Below, one piece after another: positions 14,450 through 25,122 of a DNA stretch of 32,227 bases (the first letter of the stretch is position 1; every line of letters starts with the position of its first letter). Below the pieces are notes generated by a model that worked only from the letters and a program-made list of their open reading frames with translations, was not told the DNA's origin and ran no database searches. A program made the position numbers and the translations under genes. Origin of the DNA: Halovenus aranensis (GTDB lineage Archaea > Halobacteriota > Halobacteria > Halobacteriales > Haloarculaceae); NCBI RefSeq assembly GCF_900100385.1, contig NZ_FNFC01000018.1, forward strand, positions 1-32,227, written 5' to 3'.

Positions 14450-15365
14450 GCTCCAGCGTGTCATAGAATCATTCTCAGCCGGTCAGTAGCGGTGTCTATT
14501 GATACTCACGGACATAAGTACGTGAAGACATCTGGAACTTCGATCCGATTGAGTGCAGTGAGCGCAGCATCACGAAGATCGTCGAGTGTGTCGAACAGAC
14601 GGTTGCCAAGCTCTTGATCGAGTTGTCGCCAGCACTCTTCCGCGGGGTTCAGCTCTGGTGAACCCCGCGGAAGGTAACACAGTTCGATCGGCGTGTCTTC
14701 GACGAATTCCTGCACTGCGTTGGCCGTAAAATACGAGGCGTTGTCCAAGACAACGCAGATTTTCTCGCCGAACTCGGTTTGGAGGGCGTCTAGCAAGCGA
14801 ATCGTCGTGTCGCTGTTGAAGTTCTCCGCACAGGGGAGAAAGAACGTTTTTCCGGAATCGCTGACCGCACCGAGCAGCTTGATGCTGTCCCACGCGCCCG
14901 TCACCGGCAGTGACTGGCGCTCTCCTTCTGGAAACCACGCATAGATCAGCGTCGAGAGTACCTGGCGCGTCTGATCGATGGTCAGGATCGTGTATTCGTC
15001 GTCCAAGTTGTCGCGCTTTTTTTGAACCCTTCCTGCCAGGCTTCTTGGGCCCTTTCGTCGGATTTGTAGAACTCTGGCCGGGCTGTCTTCCAGGACAGCC
15101 CGGCCTCAGACATTAATCGCCGGACGTGTCGTTCACAGTACTCAACATCGAATTCTTCGGCAAGATAGTGACGAGCTAGTGGAACAGACCACGCGGGCGC
15201 ATCTAGCCCAGCTTCTTCGGGTGATGCGTGGAGTGTCTCGACGAACTGGTCGTACTGTTCATCAGAAAGTTCGGACGGTCTCCCGGAACGGTGTTCATCG
15301 TAGACAACCTCCTCGAACGGCTCGTCTAGTACGTCAGGGAAGCTTTTGTGCGACTGGAGCCACTC
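14450..15365 (-). mobile_element. IS630-type element, 5'-truncated by a second IS630
   Basis: The left limit contains the 23-base terminus 14455-14477 that is shared with 72-94. The transposase gene runs leftward from about 15362 to 14506 but has no N-terminal helix-turn-helix. Coding similarity stops in the stretch 15320-15365, next to the start of the second IS630 gene, so the second element or a recombination replaced its 5' end. Confidence 0.6.
14506..15362 (-). pseudogene. IS630-type DDE transposase, 5'-truncated and frameshifted at A7
   Basis: C-terminal part (15006 to 14506) holds the DDE catalytic core: first Asp in LTIDQTRQ, second in VVLDNASYF, and Glu in ELNPAEECW. Upstream, in another frame, the family continues from about 15362: DEPFEEVVYDEHRSGRPSEL, then RLMSEAGLSWKTARPEFYKS. 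The frames meet at seven T on the plus strand (15017-15023), that is TTC AAA AAA AGC in the coding direction. A -1 slip there would join the frames, and one extra A would make a continuous gene. Programmed frameshifting is thus possible, but a lost base is the simpler reading, and the missing N-terminus makes the copy dead anyway. Confidence 0.75.
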
Positions 15366-15374
15366 GACCTAAGC

Positions 15375-16475
15375 ATGGTTGGTCGGGAGAAGGAGCTTGT
15401 GCGGCATCTGAGTGAAGACGAACTGGAGCGATTGCTGACTGAAGCTGACGAGATTAAAGTGTACAAACGGCTTGTGTTTCTGAAGCTCCTGTACGGTGGA
15501 GCGACACTCGCGGAGGCAGCGGACGACGTTGGTGTCTCGGAAGGAACGGCTAGTAACTGGGTTGAGCGGTGGAATCAAGGTGGATTGGGGAAGCTAACCC
15601 CGAACTTCGGGGGCGGCAGGCCCCCGAAGCTCGATGAAGCCGAACAACGTGAACTCATTGAACGTCTCCGCGAGGGACAGCCCTGGAAGAAACAAGAGAT
15701 TCAGCACCTCCTTGATGAGGAGTTTGATGTCGAATATCATCCGAACTATCTCCCAACGTTCCTCGACGATCTTGGTCTCCATTACGCTATTCCTCGGACA
15801 AAACGTCCGGACCGACCAGACAACGCCGACGAGATCCTCGACGAACGCGTCGAGTACGCGTTCGAAGAGGACGCCCACGACCAACCGCACAACAAGCGAG
15901 AAGACGACGATGAAGACTGGGACACTGATCACGATGTATGCACTGATGGCGGGACTGTCATCGGGTTTTTCGATATTTCGCATCCGCAACCGTGGGACAA
16001 TTCCCAGCGAGTGTACTCCGTAGATGAGCCACACACCGAGCGGCCGCTGGTGAAAGTCGATACACCAGCGGCCGGATTTTATGCACTCAGCGGTGAGAGT
16101 GTGCTGTCGTTTCCACCGAATCAAGAGAAGGAGAAGATTTGTGCATGCTTCGAACGGATCCGCGAGCAGAATCCCGGCAAGCGGATTCTGCTCGTCTTGG
16201 GCAACTTCTCCTCGCACGTGTGCAAGTACACGCGAAAGCGGGCACACGAACTCGGGATTGCTCTCGTGTTTCTCCCAGTTGGTTCGCCGCATCTCAACCC
16301 AATCGAACCAGTCTGGAAGAGTCTCAAGTGGGAATCTTCACCGCTGATTGTCGACGGCGAAGACGAGTACCGATCACTCCTTGACGACTTGTTCGATCAG
16401 TTGACCGAAAAACTGAGTTTTGCCGCATCGTGGATCGACAATCACCTCGATGGGTTCCTCAATAAGATTCGCTAA
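15375..16475 (+). CDS. IS630-type transposase, full length but second catalytic Asp is Gly
   Basis: 366 residues from Met at 15375 (MVGREKELVRHLSEDELERL); an in-frame start at 15348 is less likely. Helix-turn-helix region around GGATLAEAADDVGVSEGTAS, then GGGRPPKL linker, then the DDE core. First Asp in GFFDISHPQP and Glu in HLNPIEPVWK are present. The second Asp position reads VLGNFSSH where the family has LDNFSSH: GGC instead of GAC, so the enzyme is probably inactive. An Asp/Glu-rich stretch (REDDDEDWDTDHD) is typical of halophiles. Terminal repeats could not be identified by eye. Confidence 0.82.
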   Translation: MVGREKELVRHLSEDELERLLTEADEIKVYKRLVFLKLLYGGATLAEAADDVGVSEGTASNWVERWNQGGLGKLTPNFGGGRPPKLDEAEQRELIERLREGQPWKKQEIQHLLDEEFDVEYHPNYLPTFLDDLGLHYAIPRTKRPDRPDNADEILDERVEYAFEEDAHDQPHNKREDDDEDWDTDHDVCTDGGTVIGFFDISHPQPWDNSQRVYSVDEPHTERPLVKVDTPAAGFYALSGESVLSFPPNQEKEKICACFERIREQNPGKRILLVLGNFSSHVCKYTRKRAHELGIALVFLPVGSPHLNPIEPVWKSLKWESSPLIVDGEDEYRSLLDDLFDQLTEKLSFAASWIDNHLDGFLNKIR

Positions 16476-16476
16476 C

Positions 16477-16837
16477 CACTACGTTCGAGACGTCCGTTCA
16501 ATTCGGCTCGTCCGGTATCGAGATTTTCGATGGCGTCATCGAGAATTTCTCGAAGGAGTGCAACGAAGCCCGGTTCGAACCAGTCGTGGAACGCCGCGTA
16601 GGACAGTTTGTCGCAATCAGCCATCTCGACGTAGCGTTCGAGAAACGCTTGCAGAGAGCGGTCTGTGCCAGCAGCAAAACCAAACGTGAGCGTGTAAAAC
16701 AGCGCGACGATGTCGAATTTCCGCTCTCGTTCGACAAGATTCGTTGCGCGAGCGCGCTCGCGCAACTCATCGGAGGGAAACGCTCTTTGAATTCGATCAA
16801 CAACTACCGAGTCCGGTGGTGAGTACACATCATCCAC
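16477..16837 (-). pseudogene. N-terminal fragment of an IS4/ISH8-like transposase
   Basis: About 118 residues starting MDDVYSPPDSVVVDRIQRAF, with VERERKFDIVALFYTLTFGF and LERYVEMADCDKLSYAAFHD. These are the N-terminal signatures of haloarchaeal ISH8-type (IS4 family) transposases, which are normally over 400 residues. The frame ends right at the 3' end of the second IS630 gene, so the rest was removed or displaced by that insertion. The DDE residues are absent. Confidence 0.7.
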
Positions 16838-16873
16838 CGGGTTCTTCAGCCGGGTAGTTGCGACGATATCTAA

Positions 16874-18334
16874 TCAACAAACAGCGACCGCATTCTCTGC
16901 TAAACTAGAACGCATGATCTGTGCTGTTTGCTCTTCGTTGGCTGCCGCAATGTCATCGATCTCCTCGGCCATCTCGTCAAGTTCGTCAACGAGGCTATCT
17001 ATCGAACTGGCAACTTCCTCGGTTGTCGCCGCCTGATCATCTGTCGCGTCGGACACTTCTGTGATACCTTGTGCAACGTCCTGGACACTTTCAACGATAT
17101 CGCCGAGATCACCCATCGTCTGTTGGACTTCTTCCATACCCTTGGCGACCTGTTCGGTGACTTCTTCGAGACTTTCGGCTGTTTTTCTGGTATCGCGCTG
17201 TGCCTCATCAATTGTCTCCTCAATCTCGGCAGCGTTCTGCTTTGATTCACTTGCCAGAGATTTGATTTCGTCTGCCACCACAGCGAAGCCTTCGCCCGCT
17301 TCTCCCGCGCGCGCCGCTTCGATACTCGCATTGAGCGCGAGCATATTTGTCTGCTCAGCAACATCGTTGATCACACCTGAGAACTCGTTGACTTCCTCCA
17401 TCCGGGACTCGAGTGACCCCATCTCTTCGGTGACTTCTGTCACTGCTGCGCTGATATCTTGCATCGCTGCAAGCGCATCTTCAGCAGATTCCTGTCCAGA
17501 ATTGGCACGTTCTTGGGCCGTATCGCTCGTCTGGTGAACCTCGCTTGCCGTCGATGCAATCTCTTCGATGGTCGCGCTCATCGTCGAGACCTCGCCAGCA
17601 ACATCCTCCATCGAGTCCACTTGCTGTTGGACTGCATCGCTCACTCGTGTCGTGCTTTGTGTCACGTCCTCTGCAGCATCGGAGACGTCCGAGATTGGCG
17701 CTTGGAGTTCGGATGAGACACGTTCTATCAGTTGTTCCTGCTCGTCCATCGTGTCTTTGACCTGCTTGTTGTACGAGTTGATGTAGGTGTCCATCGCCAC
17801 CTGCTGGTCAAGATTGATGAGCTTTTGCACAGCGAGTACTCGGTCAACAAGTGTATCGATTGTCTCCTTGGCGACTTGGCCATCAAGACTCTGCTTCAGA
17901 TCGTCAGCGATTGCATCAATGATGCCACGGTAATAGATGCTGTAGACTCCAAAGTAGATCTTCGGCCCCAAATCGAGCATATCGTGTATCTTCCCGATTC
18001 TTGCACGCCGTTGGAAGTATTTCATGCCGTATTCGCCCTGACCGAGTTCCATCAGATACTGCCGCTGATCCCGTTTCAGAGCCTCGATTGGTCTCGACGA
18101 GGAATCCATAATTGAAATCGTTTCGTCGTAGCTCTGGAGGTGTTGATAGAAGTCGTCAACGAGATCTTCAGAAATATCTTCGAAAATGTGGCTAATAGAT
18201 TCGAGTTGCGCAATATCTTCGTCAGTAAAGTTCGTGTACTCTTTCCGCCACTGGATTTCTTCCTGGTCAATCCCGATTTCGCTCGTCAACGCTGCGCCAT
18301 CCACCATTTGCCGCTTCTCATCGGTTATCTGCAC
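16874..18334 (-). CDS. hemAT: HemAT-type globin-coupled aerotaxis transducer
   Basis: 486 residues. An N-terminal sensor globin (about residues 20-185) contains the likely proximal heme His117 in ARIGKIHDMLDLG. A long coiled-coil methyl-accepting signalling domain follows, with the hairpin tip EQTNMLALNASIEAARAGEAG and GFAVVADEIKSLA that contact CheW/CheA. There is no membrane segment, so it is a cytoplasmic oxygen (or NO) sensor for taxis. The start is GTG at 18334, supported by a TATA box about 27 bases upstream; Met at 18310 is the alternative. It flanks the NO-synthase/KatG block, but no chemotaxis partners are in the window. Confidence 0.9.
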   Translation of the reverse strand: MQITDEKRQMVDGAALTSEIGIDQEEIQWRKEYTNFTDEDIAQLESISHIFEDISEDLVDDFYQHLQSYDETISIMDSSSRPIEALKRDQRQYLMELGQGEYGMKYFQRRARIGKIHDMLDLGPKIYFGVYSIYYRGIIDAIADDLKQSLDGQVAKETIDTLVDRVLAVQKLINLDQQVAMDTYINSYNKQVKDTMDEQEQLIERVSSELQAPISDVSDAAEDVTQSTTRVSDAVQQQVDSMEDVAGEVSTMSATIEEIASTASEVHQTSDTAQERANSGQESAEDALAAMQDISAAVTEVTEEMGSLESRMEEVNEFSGVINDVAEQTNMLALNASIEAARAGEAGEGFAVVADEIKSLASESKQNAAEIEETIDEAQRDTRKTAESLEEVTEQVAKGMEEVQQTMGDLGDIVESVQDVAQGITEVSDATDDQAATTEEVASSIDSLVDELDEMAEEIDDIAAANEEQTAQIMRSSLAENAVAVC

Positions 18335-18356
18335 AACAAGTATATTTCCATCAATA

Positions 18357-18369
18357 CGTATTATAATTT
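18357..18369 (-). promoter_or_regulatory. TATA box of hemAT
   Basis: The minus strand reads AAATTATAATACG (plus 18357-18369), centred about 28 bases before the GTG start at 18334, consistent with a leaderless transcript. Confidence 0.4.
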
Positions 18370-18443
18370 GGTGATGGCAATTGATTTTGATGATGTGTCA
18401 AATCTACTCTTATCCAATACCCGCTGAGCTTCCCACGTAGTAA

Positions 18444-18632
18444 GTCATAGAACGAGGACGTGAACAGACTGAGCGTTTTGGTGCTGAGTTCGAGCACAGG
18501 ACTCTCGAAGCGATAGACACAGAGTCCTTCCCGTTTGAACTATTGCTTTCGACTGGCGATTTGTTACGGTCCCGAGCGGTAATTGTCGCGACCGGTGATA
18601 CGCTCGAACGCTTGGGGTGCCTGGGAGGGGTT
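18444..18632 (+). pseudogene. Internal fragment of a thioredoxin reductase-like flavoprotein
   Basis: A plus-strand frame without a start reads REQTERFGAEFEHRTLEAID, then LLSTGDLLRSRAVIVATGD and LERLG. This is the central part of TrxB-like FAD/NAD(P)-dependent oxidoreductases (ERFGAEF and the ATG dinucleotide-loop motif AVIVATGD). It is bounded by a stop codon upstream and loses similarity after GCLGG. Only about 60 of roughly 300 residues remain. Confidence 0.55.
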
Positions 18633-18644
18633 CTCAAAGTCAGT

Positions 18645-18803
18645 CACGACATCGACTTCATCGTCAACTCTCTCAAGTGCATCCTCACCGCCATACGCGG
18701 TTCGGGTGTCGTAGTCGCTCTGAAGCTGGGCTGTATATGCGTCGGCGACATCCTGCTCGTCATCGACGAGAAGGATGGTCGTCTCAGAAGTAGTTGTATC
18801 CAT
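18645..18803 (-). pseudogene. Truncated receiver domain of a HalX-type response regulator
   Basis: The N-terminus reads ILLVDDEQDVADAYTAQL, then TAYGGEDALERVDDEVDVV, which is the start of a receiver domain of haloarchaeal HalX-type regulators. It stops exactly before the phospho-acceptor segment (LLDRRMP in the family). The open frame continues to 18564 only as antisense of the thioredoxin reductase remnant. Domain, phosphorylation site and output are lost, so it is a remnant joined to foreign sequence. Confidence 0.6.
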
Positions 18804-18981
18804 CTCTGACGCGTTCCGTCTGCAATATCAAACCAGCCGTCACCCTCCAAAATTAAGCTACGTATGGCGATTTACCAGAGCTAATATCTCAAAAGTCCAG
18901 ACCTGATCGAACAACCCTTGATGGGGCGACTTCGCTCTGATGAGTAGTTATTACAGCATCGTTATATACTCGATGAGATGA

Positions 18982-19344
18982 TTAGTATGTGTCGCGGTCA
19001 CGCCACGTTATTTCGAGCGTAAATTGGTCTGCTGATGTATACGTGAGTTCTAGCGAGTCGACGTTCGATTGGTATTCCCTCCTGTGTCGTCCTTCAGTCG
19101 AGGGTTGAAACTGCTCTTCGAGAAGACCCAGCTCCACGAGACAATCGACCTTTCGGTAGATTGATGATGACGAGAGATCGCAGGTTGCTTCGAGTTCCTC
19201 TGCAGACTGCGGATGACAACCAGTTGCCGACAGTATCTCCCGTGCGTGTTCATCAGCCAGAACAGCAAGCACTGTCGATGGGTCGTCCACGGAGGTCGTT
19301 TTTTTATTTGCCTCACAATATGGCAAGGATTTTTGACGTTTCAT
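18982..19344 (-). CDS. Winged-helix (ArsR-like) transcription regulator
   Basis: 120 residues. A winged helix-turn-helix occupies about residues 22-80: STVLAVLADEHAREILSATG, the recognition helix SSSSIYRKVDCLVELGLLEE, then the wing GRHRREYQS. The C-terminal part (LTYTSADQFTLEITWRDRDT) is a short beta-rich tail. Many such one-domain regulators exist in haloarchaea; the target is unknown. It may act on itself or on the neighbouring redox genes. Nothing in the sequence shows a ligand site (a single Cys pair, in GCHP and TCDL, is not a clear metal motif). Confidence 0.72.
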   Translation of the reverse strand: MKRQKSLPYCEANKKTTSVDDPSTVLAVLADEHAREILSATGCHPQSAEELEATCDLSSSSIYRKVDCLVELGLLEEQFQPSTEGRHRREYQSNVDSLELTYTSADQFTLEITWRDRDTY

Positions 19345-19657
19345 TATACTGGTTCTATCAGTTCAGGCTTGGCTCTCCCCAATATTGAGTTGCCAGTTGG
19401 CATGTGCTAACGACAAATCATCGCACAGTTGAGACCGAACATCAGAACGATTCTACGTGCTTTGGAAATATACTCATATGGGCGTTCGTGATTACAGAAT
19501 GTCAAGGCGAATACATCCGCCTTCCCGTGAGGAGGGTATGTTCCGACCACGCGGAGGAGGATGTCAATTTGGGCATGGCCCCACCAAAACGGGCGTGTCA
19601 TGGGTTGAATCAGCCTATCTGTTACTGTACGGCGGTAAAGAGTCACGAACGCCCGTA
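19345..19657. other. Intergenic stretch without recognised gene
   Basis: About 313 bases between the winged-helix gene and the end of the HTH-10 gene. Short open frames exist on both strands, but none has a haloarchaeal composition or a recognisable domain. The right-hand part may hold the 3' untranslated region of the HTH-10 gene, the left part the promoter of the winged-helix gene. Confidence 0.5.
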
Positions 19658-20407
19658 TCAGAGGGTTTGCTGAACAAATTTCGAGACGATGCGGTCTTCA
19701 GCAGTTCGGAGTCGATACTGCACAGTTGATCGAGGTTCATCCAATATTGACGCCAGATCGGAGACAGAAACTGCCCGAGGCCGTTCGTAATAGCCATGGG
19801 TAACAGCAGTTTGTAATACCTGCCAGTGTTCCGGCGAGAGCTCTGACGTAATCCGTTCTGTCGCGTTCCAGTTGCCGCCGCTGGTAATATGTGATAACGA
19901 AAGCGATACCCCATCGCGAAGTTTGGATTCCATTCTGTCGTAAACCTGCCCGATAGGATAGTCACTGGGGAAAAGAACACGCCATCGGTACTCATCATCA
20001 ACACGTCTAGACTCGAATACCGTCCCCTTCTGCACATGGTTCAAAATAAAATATGGGACTGAGCGACACTCTTCGATATCGTGACGGAGCGTGTAAATCG
20101 TTCGACTGGTTTCTCGCCGATCGAGGACGTGATACATGCGTTCAGTATCACAATGCCGGACGTCAAAACACTCGTTGCAGCGGCCCTCATCCAAGAATAC
20201 CTCCTCGAATGTACTCAGCGCTTCGTCTGTTCCTTTTGCGTGGTCGAGTCGCCACATATGATCGTTGCTCACAAAGATGGAAGAAGACCACACCGAGAGA
20301 GATTCGTACTCTCTGAAAATGTCCATTAACTCATCGGCTCCCGAATCAAACTGGAGAACGAACTCAAATTCGCGTGTTTCGTCTACCGTAGGAGACTTGG
20401 CATCCAT
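19658..20407 (-). CDS. HTH-10 (bacterio-opsin activator-type) regulator with cysteine cluster
   Basis: 249 residues. The C-terminus is an HTH-10 domain: LSPEHWQVLQTAVTHGYYER, PRAVSVSDLASILDEPRSTV, QYRLRTAED. The N-terminal part contains Cys77, Cys80, Cys86 (RCNECFDVRHC) and Cys114. Haloarchaeal regulators of anaerobic respiration such as NarO and DmsR have the same domain order and N-terminal cysteines thought to sense oxygen or redox state; the exact spacing here was not compared by alignment. The gene is divergent from the RidA-zinc protein-NO synthase cluster and is a reasonable candidate regulator of it. Confidence 0.78.
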   Translation of the reverse strand: MDAKSPTVDETREFEFVLQFDSGADELMDIFREYESLSVWSSSIFVSNDHMWRLDHAKGTDEALSTFEEVFLDEGRCNECFDVRHCDTERMYHVLDRRETSRTIYTLRHDIEECRSVPYFILNHVQKGTVFESRRVDDEYRWRVLFPSDYPIGQVYDRMESKLRDGVSLSLSHITSGGNWNATERITSELSPEHWQVLQTAVTHGYYERPRAVSVSDLASILDEPRSTVQYRLRTAEDRIVSKFVQQTL

Positions 20408-20874
20408 ATTGGGTATTGCTAATTATTGAATTGGCTAAAATCTGTCGTAAAAAGACATTTGCTCCCCCTACTCGAATAACTTTAGCTCATGCTAAGACAA
20501 AAATGATTACCTAACCAAAAATATGTAGATATGTAATGCCCGATGAGAAAGAATACGGAAATGGTGCTGTTGAACCGAGCGAAGTGCTCTGCTCAATAAC
20601 TACCAAATTCGATGACTCAGCCAGGTTGGCTGACAGTCATACCTCTGGATCACATCCTGCATCAGCACACAGTCATCGAACGAAATGGGGACCGTCACGG
20701 TCGTCGCCTCGACAAAATCGTTGCTATCAGCATGGGGGTTACGATGCTAGCTTCGTTTGCTATACGGCATAGCCGTGTGGTGATGTGCTCTCATCGAACG
20801 ACAATACACCGATTTGCTCGGCCTCAACAGAGGTCACAGCAGAACACTCGCCAACTCGAAACCTGAGAAATATT
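20408..20874. other. Divergent intergenic region with a small uncertain ORF
   Basis: Holds the promoters of the HTH-10 gene (left) and of the RidA gene (right). An ATG at 20536 opens a 78-codon frame beginning MPDEKEYGNGAVEPSEVLCS, whose first 30 residues look like haloarchaeal protein and whose remainder does not. An overlapping frame from 20612 (84 codons) shows a hydrophobic patch IVAISMGVTMLASFAI. Neither matches a family I know. A decayed short gene is possible. Confidence 0.4.
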
Positions 20875-21249
20875 ATGTACGACAACATCACTCGAACGGA
20901 AACGGATCGTCGGTCAGTCAGTAGTCCCTGGTCACGCGACCAGAACACGCAACTTGTCTTTTTTGACGGGCAGATTCCTGACGAGGAAACAGCGCTAAAC
21001 CAGGGAATTCAGCAACAAACACGTGCTACTCTCGAACATCTGTGCGCCGTAGCAGCTGAATCCGGTATCGAAGTTCAGGATCTGCTGCGGACAACAGTCT
21101 ACCTGACAGAGATGAGCCAATCAGGTGCAGTCGAGCGAGCGTATGACGAGTTCTTTGAGAACAAGCGACCATCACTGACTCTCGTTGGTGTTGAGGCTCT
21201 GCCGAACAGCGCAGCAGTACAGATCGAAGCCACTGGAGTAGACCGATGA
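20875..21249 (+). CDS. RidA/YjgF-family protein without the catalytic arginine
   Basis: 124 residues from ATG at 20875. The family fold is clear: LVFFDGQIPDEETALNQGIQ, a helix RATLEHLCAVAAESGIEVQD, and TTVYLTEMSQSGAVERAYDE followed by PSLTLVGVEALPNSAAVQIE. In RidA enamine deaminases the Arg of a PxR motif (Arg105 in E. coli) binds the substrate carboxylate; the aligned position here is Leu (PSL), so it belongs to the non-deaminase Rid groups whose roles are mostly unknown. It is the first gene of a rightward set with the small zinc protein and NO synthase. Met at 20785 is an unlikely longer start. Confidence 0.82.
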   Translation: MYDNITRTETDRRSVSSPWSRDQNTQLVFFDGQIPDEETALNQGIQQQTRATLEHLCAVAAESGIEVQDLLRTTVYLTEMSQSGAVERAYDEFFENKRPSLTLVGVEALPNSAAVQIEATGVDR

Positions 21250-21328
21250 GCACGCAAAATTGCCAATCCGTTCGACTGGAAGAAACGAAATGGAATCACA
21301 GTACAGTACTGTACGCGTATTAGAAACC

Positions 21329-21478
21329 ATGCCAAGCTGTGAAAATTGTGGAGAACACGTTTCAGAACAGTTCAAACGAGTATTTGCTGATGACACGGGG
21401 AACGTCTTTGCCTGTCCCAACTGCTCAGCGAACGCTGGTATCGGTGAAGTCACACGTGAACGGAGCAACCCACGGTGA
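21329..21478 (+). CDS. Small double-CxxC zinc-ribbon-like protein
   Basis: 49 residues from ATG at 21329. Two CxxC pairs are present, CENC at residues 4-7 and CPNC in FACPNCSANAGIG, with a short beta segment between them (SEQFKRVFADDTGNV). This is the pattern of the many small zinc-finger proteins of haloarchaea. An in-frame upstream start at 21260 is less likely because the extra residues are not conserved-looking. It lies between ridA and the NO synthase gene and may be cotranscribed with them. Function unknown. Confidence 0.72.
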   Translation: MPSCENCGEHVSEQFKRVFADDTGNVFACPNCSANAGIGEVTRERSNPR

Positions 21479-21540
21479 ACAGCAGATTGAGATTCCTGCA
21501 AAGGTTCAAGAGAGACAGAAACCCATAAGTTACGTGATAC

Positions 21541-22653
21541 ATGCATTCCCCTGCCTCAACGTATGGACCAAGAGACCGCTATGAAGCAGCAGAAAACTTT
21601 CTCCGCCAGTGTTACAAAGAACTGGGTCGAGAGGGAGATGTTGAGTCACGACTGAAAGAGGTCTGGACATCAATTGGTCGTCAGAACCATTACGTTCACA
21701 CAACAGCAGAACTCGAGCACGGGGCCAAAATGGCCTGGCGCAACAGTAACCGCTGCATTGGTCGGTACTTTTGGGACAGTCTCCACGTGCTTGATCGACG
21801 GGGGATTGACACAGCACAAGGGGTGTACAATGCTCTGATTGAACATATCGACTTCGCAACGAACGATGGTAATATCCGACCCACGATATCAGTGTTTCCT
21901 CCTGCTGTCAGGGGAAACCAGCAGGTCCGTATCTGGAACCATCAGCTACTACGCTATGCTGGGTACGAAACAGAGAATGGTGTCATCGGTGACCCTAACT
22001 CTGTGGCGCTAACTGACTACTGTCGATCCCGTGGATGGTCCTCTCAGCGTACGGACTTTGACATCCTGCCGTTGGTGATTCAAGTTGGCGACAAGACACC
22101 AGAGCTATTTGAAATCCCTGACGACGTAGTGATGGAAGTTCCTCTTTCACACCCAAATTATCAGTGGTTCAGCGACCTTGGTCTTCAGTGGTACGCAGTT
22201 CCTATCATCTCGGATATGCGCCTAGAAATTGGCGGTCTCCAGTATCCCGCTGCGCCGTTCAACGGCTGGTATATGGGAACCGAAATTGGAAGCCGCAATT
22301 TCGGAGACGTTGACCGCTACGATATGCTCCCAACGGTGGCTGACCAGCTAGGTTTGGATACATCGACCGATCGGACGCTGTGGAAAGATGAGGCACTAGC
22401 AGTACTTAACCAGGCTGTGCTTCACTCATTCGAGAAGCAAGGAGTGCGGATCGTTGACCACCACAACGCGGCAGAGCAGTTCAAGCGATTCGAACAGGAA
22501 GAACGAGAGGCAGGCAGGAAGGTGACAGGAGAACGGTCGTGGCTTTTGCCGCCAAACGCATCCTCAACCGTGCATATTTTCGAGAATACATACGAGAACG
22601 AAATCAGGACGCCAAATTTCTTTTATCGCGAAGATCCGCCCCCGTTGCAATGA
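21541..22653 (+). CDS. nos: Nitric oxide synthase oxygenase
   Basis: 370 residues, the size of bacterial-type NOS, with only the oxygenase domain and no reductase. The heme-ligating cysteine is Cys72 in AWRNSNRCIGR. The arginine-binding Glu248 is in NGWYMGTEIGSRNF, and the pterin/dimer region is recognisable in RTLWKDEALAVLNQAVLHSF and LLPPNASSTVHIF. The enzyme oxidises L-arginine to citrulline and NO using an unlinked electron donor. Neighbours are a small zinc protein upstream and katG downstream, with a cysteine-containing HTH-10 regulator divergent, which together suggest a NO/oxidative-stress locus. Confidence 0.93.
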   Translation: MHSPASTYGPRDRYEAAENFLRQCYKELGREGDVESRLKEVWTSIGRQNHYVHTTAELEHGAKMAWRNSNRCIGRYFWDSLHVLDRRGIDTAQGVYNALIEHIDFATNDGNIRPTISVFPPAVRGNQQVRIWNHQLLRYAGYETENGVIGDPNSVALTDYCRSRGWSSQRTDFDILPLVIQVGDKTPELFEIPDDVVMEVPLSHPNYQWFSDLGLQWYAVPIISDMRLEIGGLQYPAAPFNGWYMGTEIGSRNFGDVDRYDMLPTVADQLGLDTSTDRTLWKDEALAVLNQAVLHSFEKQGVRIVDHHNAAEQFKRFEQEEREAGRKVTGERSWLLPPNASSTVHIFENTYENEIRTPNFFYREDPPPLQ

Positions 22654-22732
22654 TGACAACGCAACAGAGGATGGTGGGCATGGATGCTGACTGTGAGTTG
22701 GAATTGGGTAGATATTTCGTAAACTAATATAA

Positions 22733-24988
<2,256 letters not shown>

Positions 24989-25093
24989 GAATGACTCGCT
25001 GAGGAAACGAACGCAACCTTCACGAAAGTTGACGGCGCTGGAATTCCTGAGGATGATAGGATTCTTCCGTTCCAAACACACGAACTAGCCAGG

Positions 25094-25115
25094 AAGTCGC
25101 CTGATTCGGCGACTT
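25094..25115. repeat. Perfect 8-bp inverted repeat between convergent genes
   Basis: AAGTCGCC (25094-25101) pairs with GGCGACTT (25108-25115) around the 6-base loop TGATTC. It lies between the 3' ends of katG (24988) and of the leftward S14 unit (25123), the position of a bidirectional terminator or a processing hairpin. No clear T-run follows. Confidence 0.45.
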
Positions 25116-25122
25116 GATCCCG

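Noticed and set aside
19457-19729. Plus-strand ORF in the 19.3-19.7 kb gap
   Set aside because: Basic, Cys-rich and overlapping the end of the HTH-10 gene; not of haloarchaeal composition and no recognised family.
22539-22727. ORF after the nos 3' end
   Set aside because: Overlaps the nos coding region in another frame, has no domain, and is likely a shadow.
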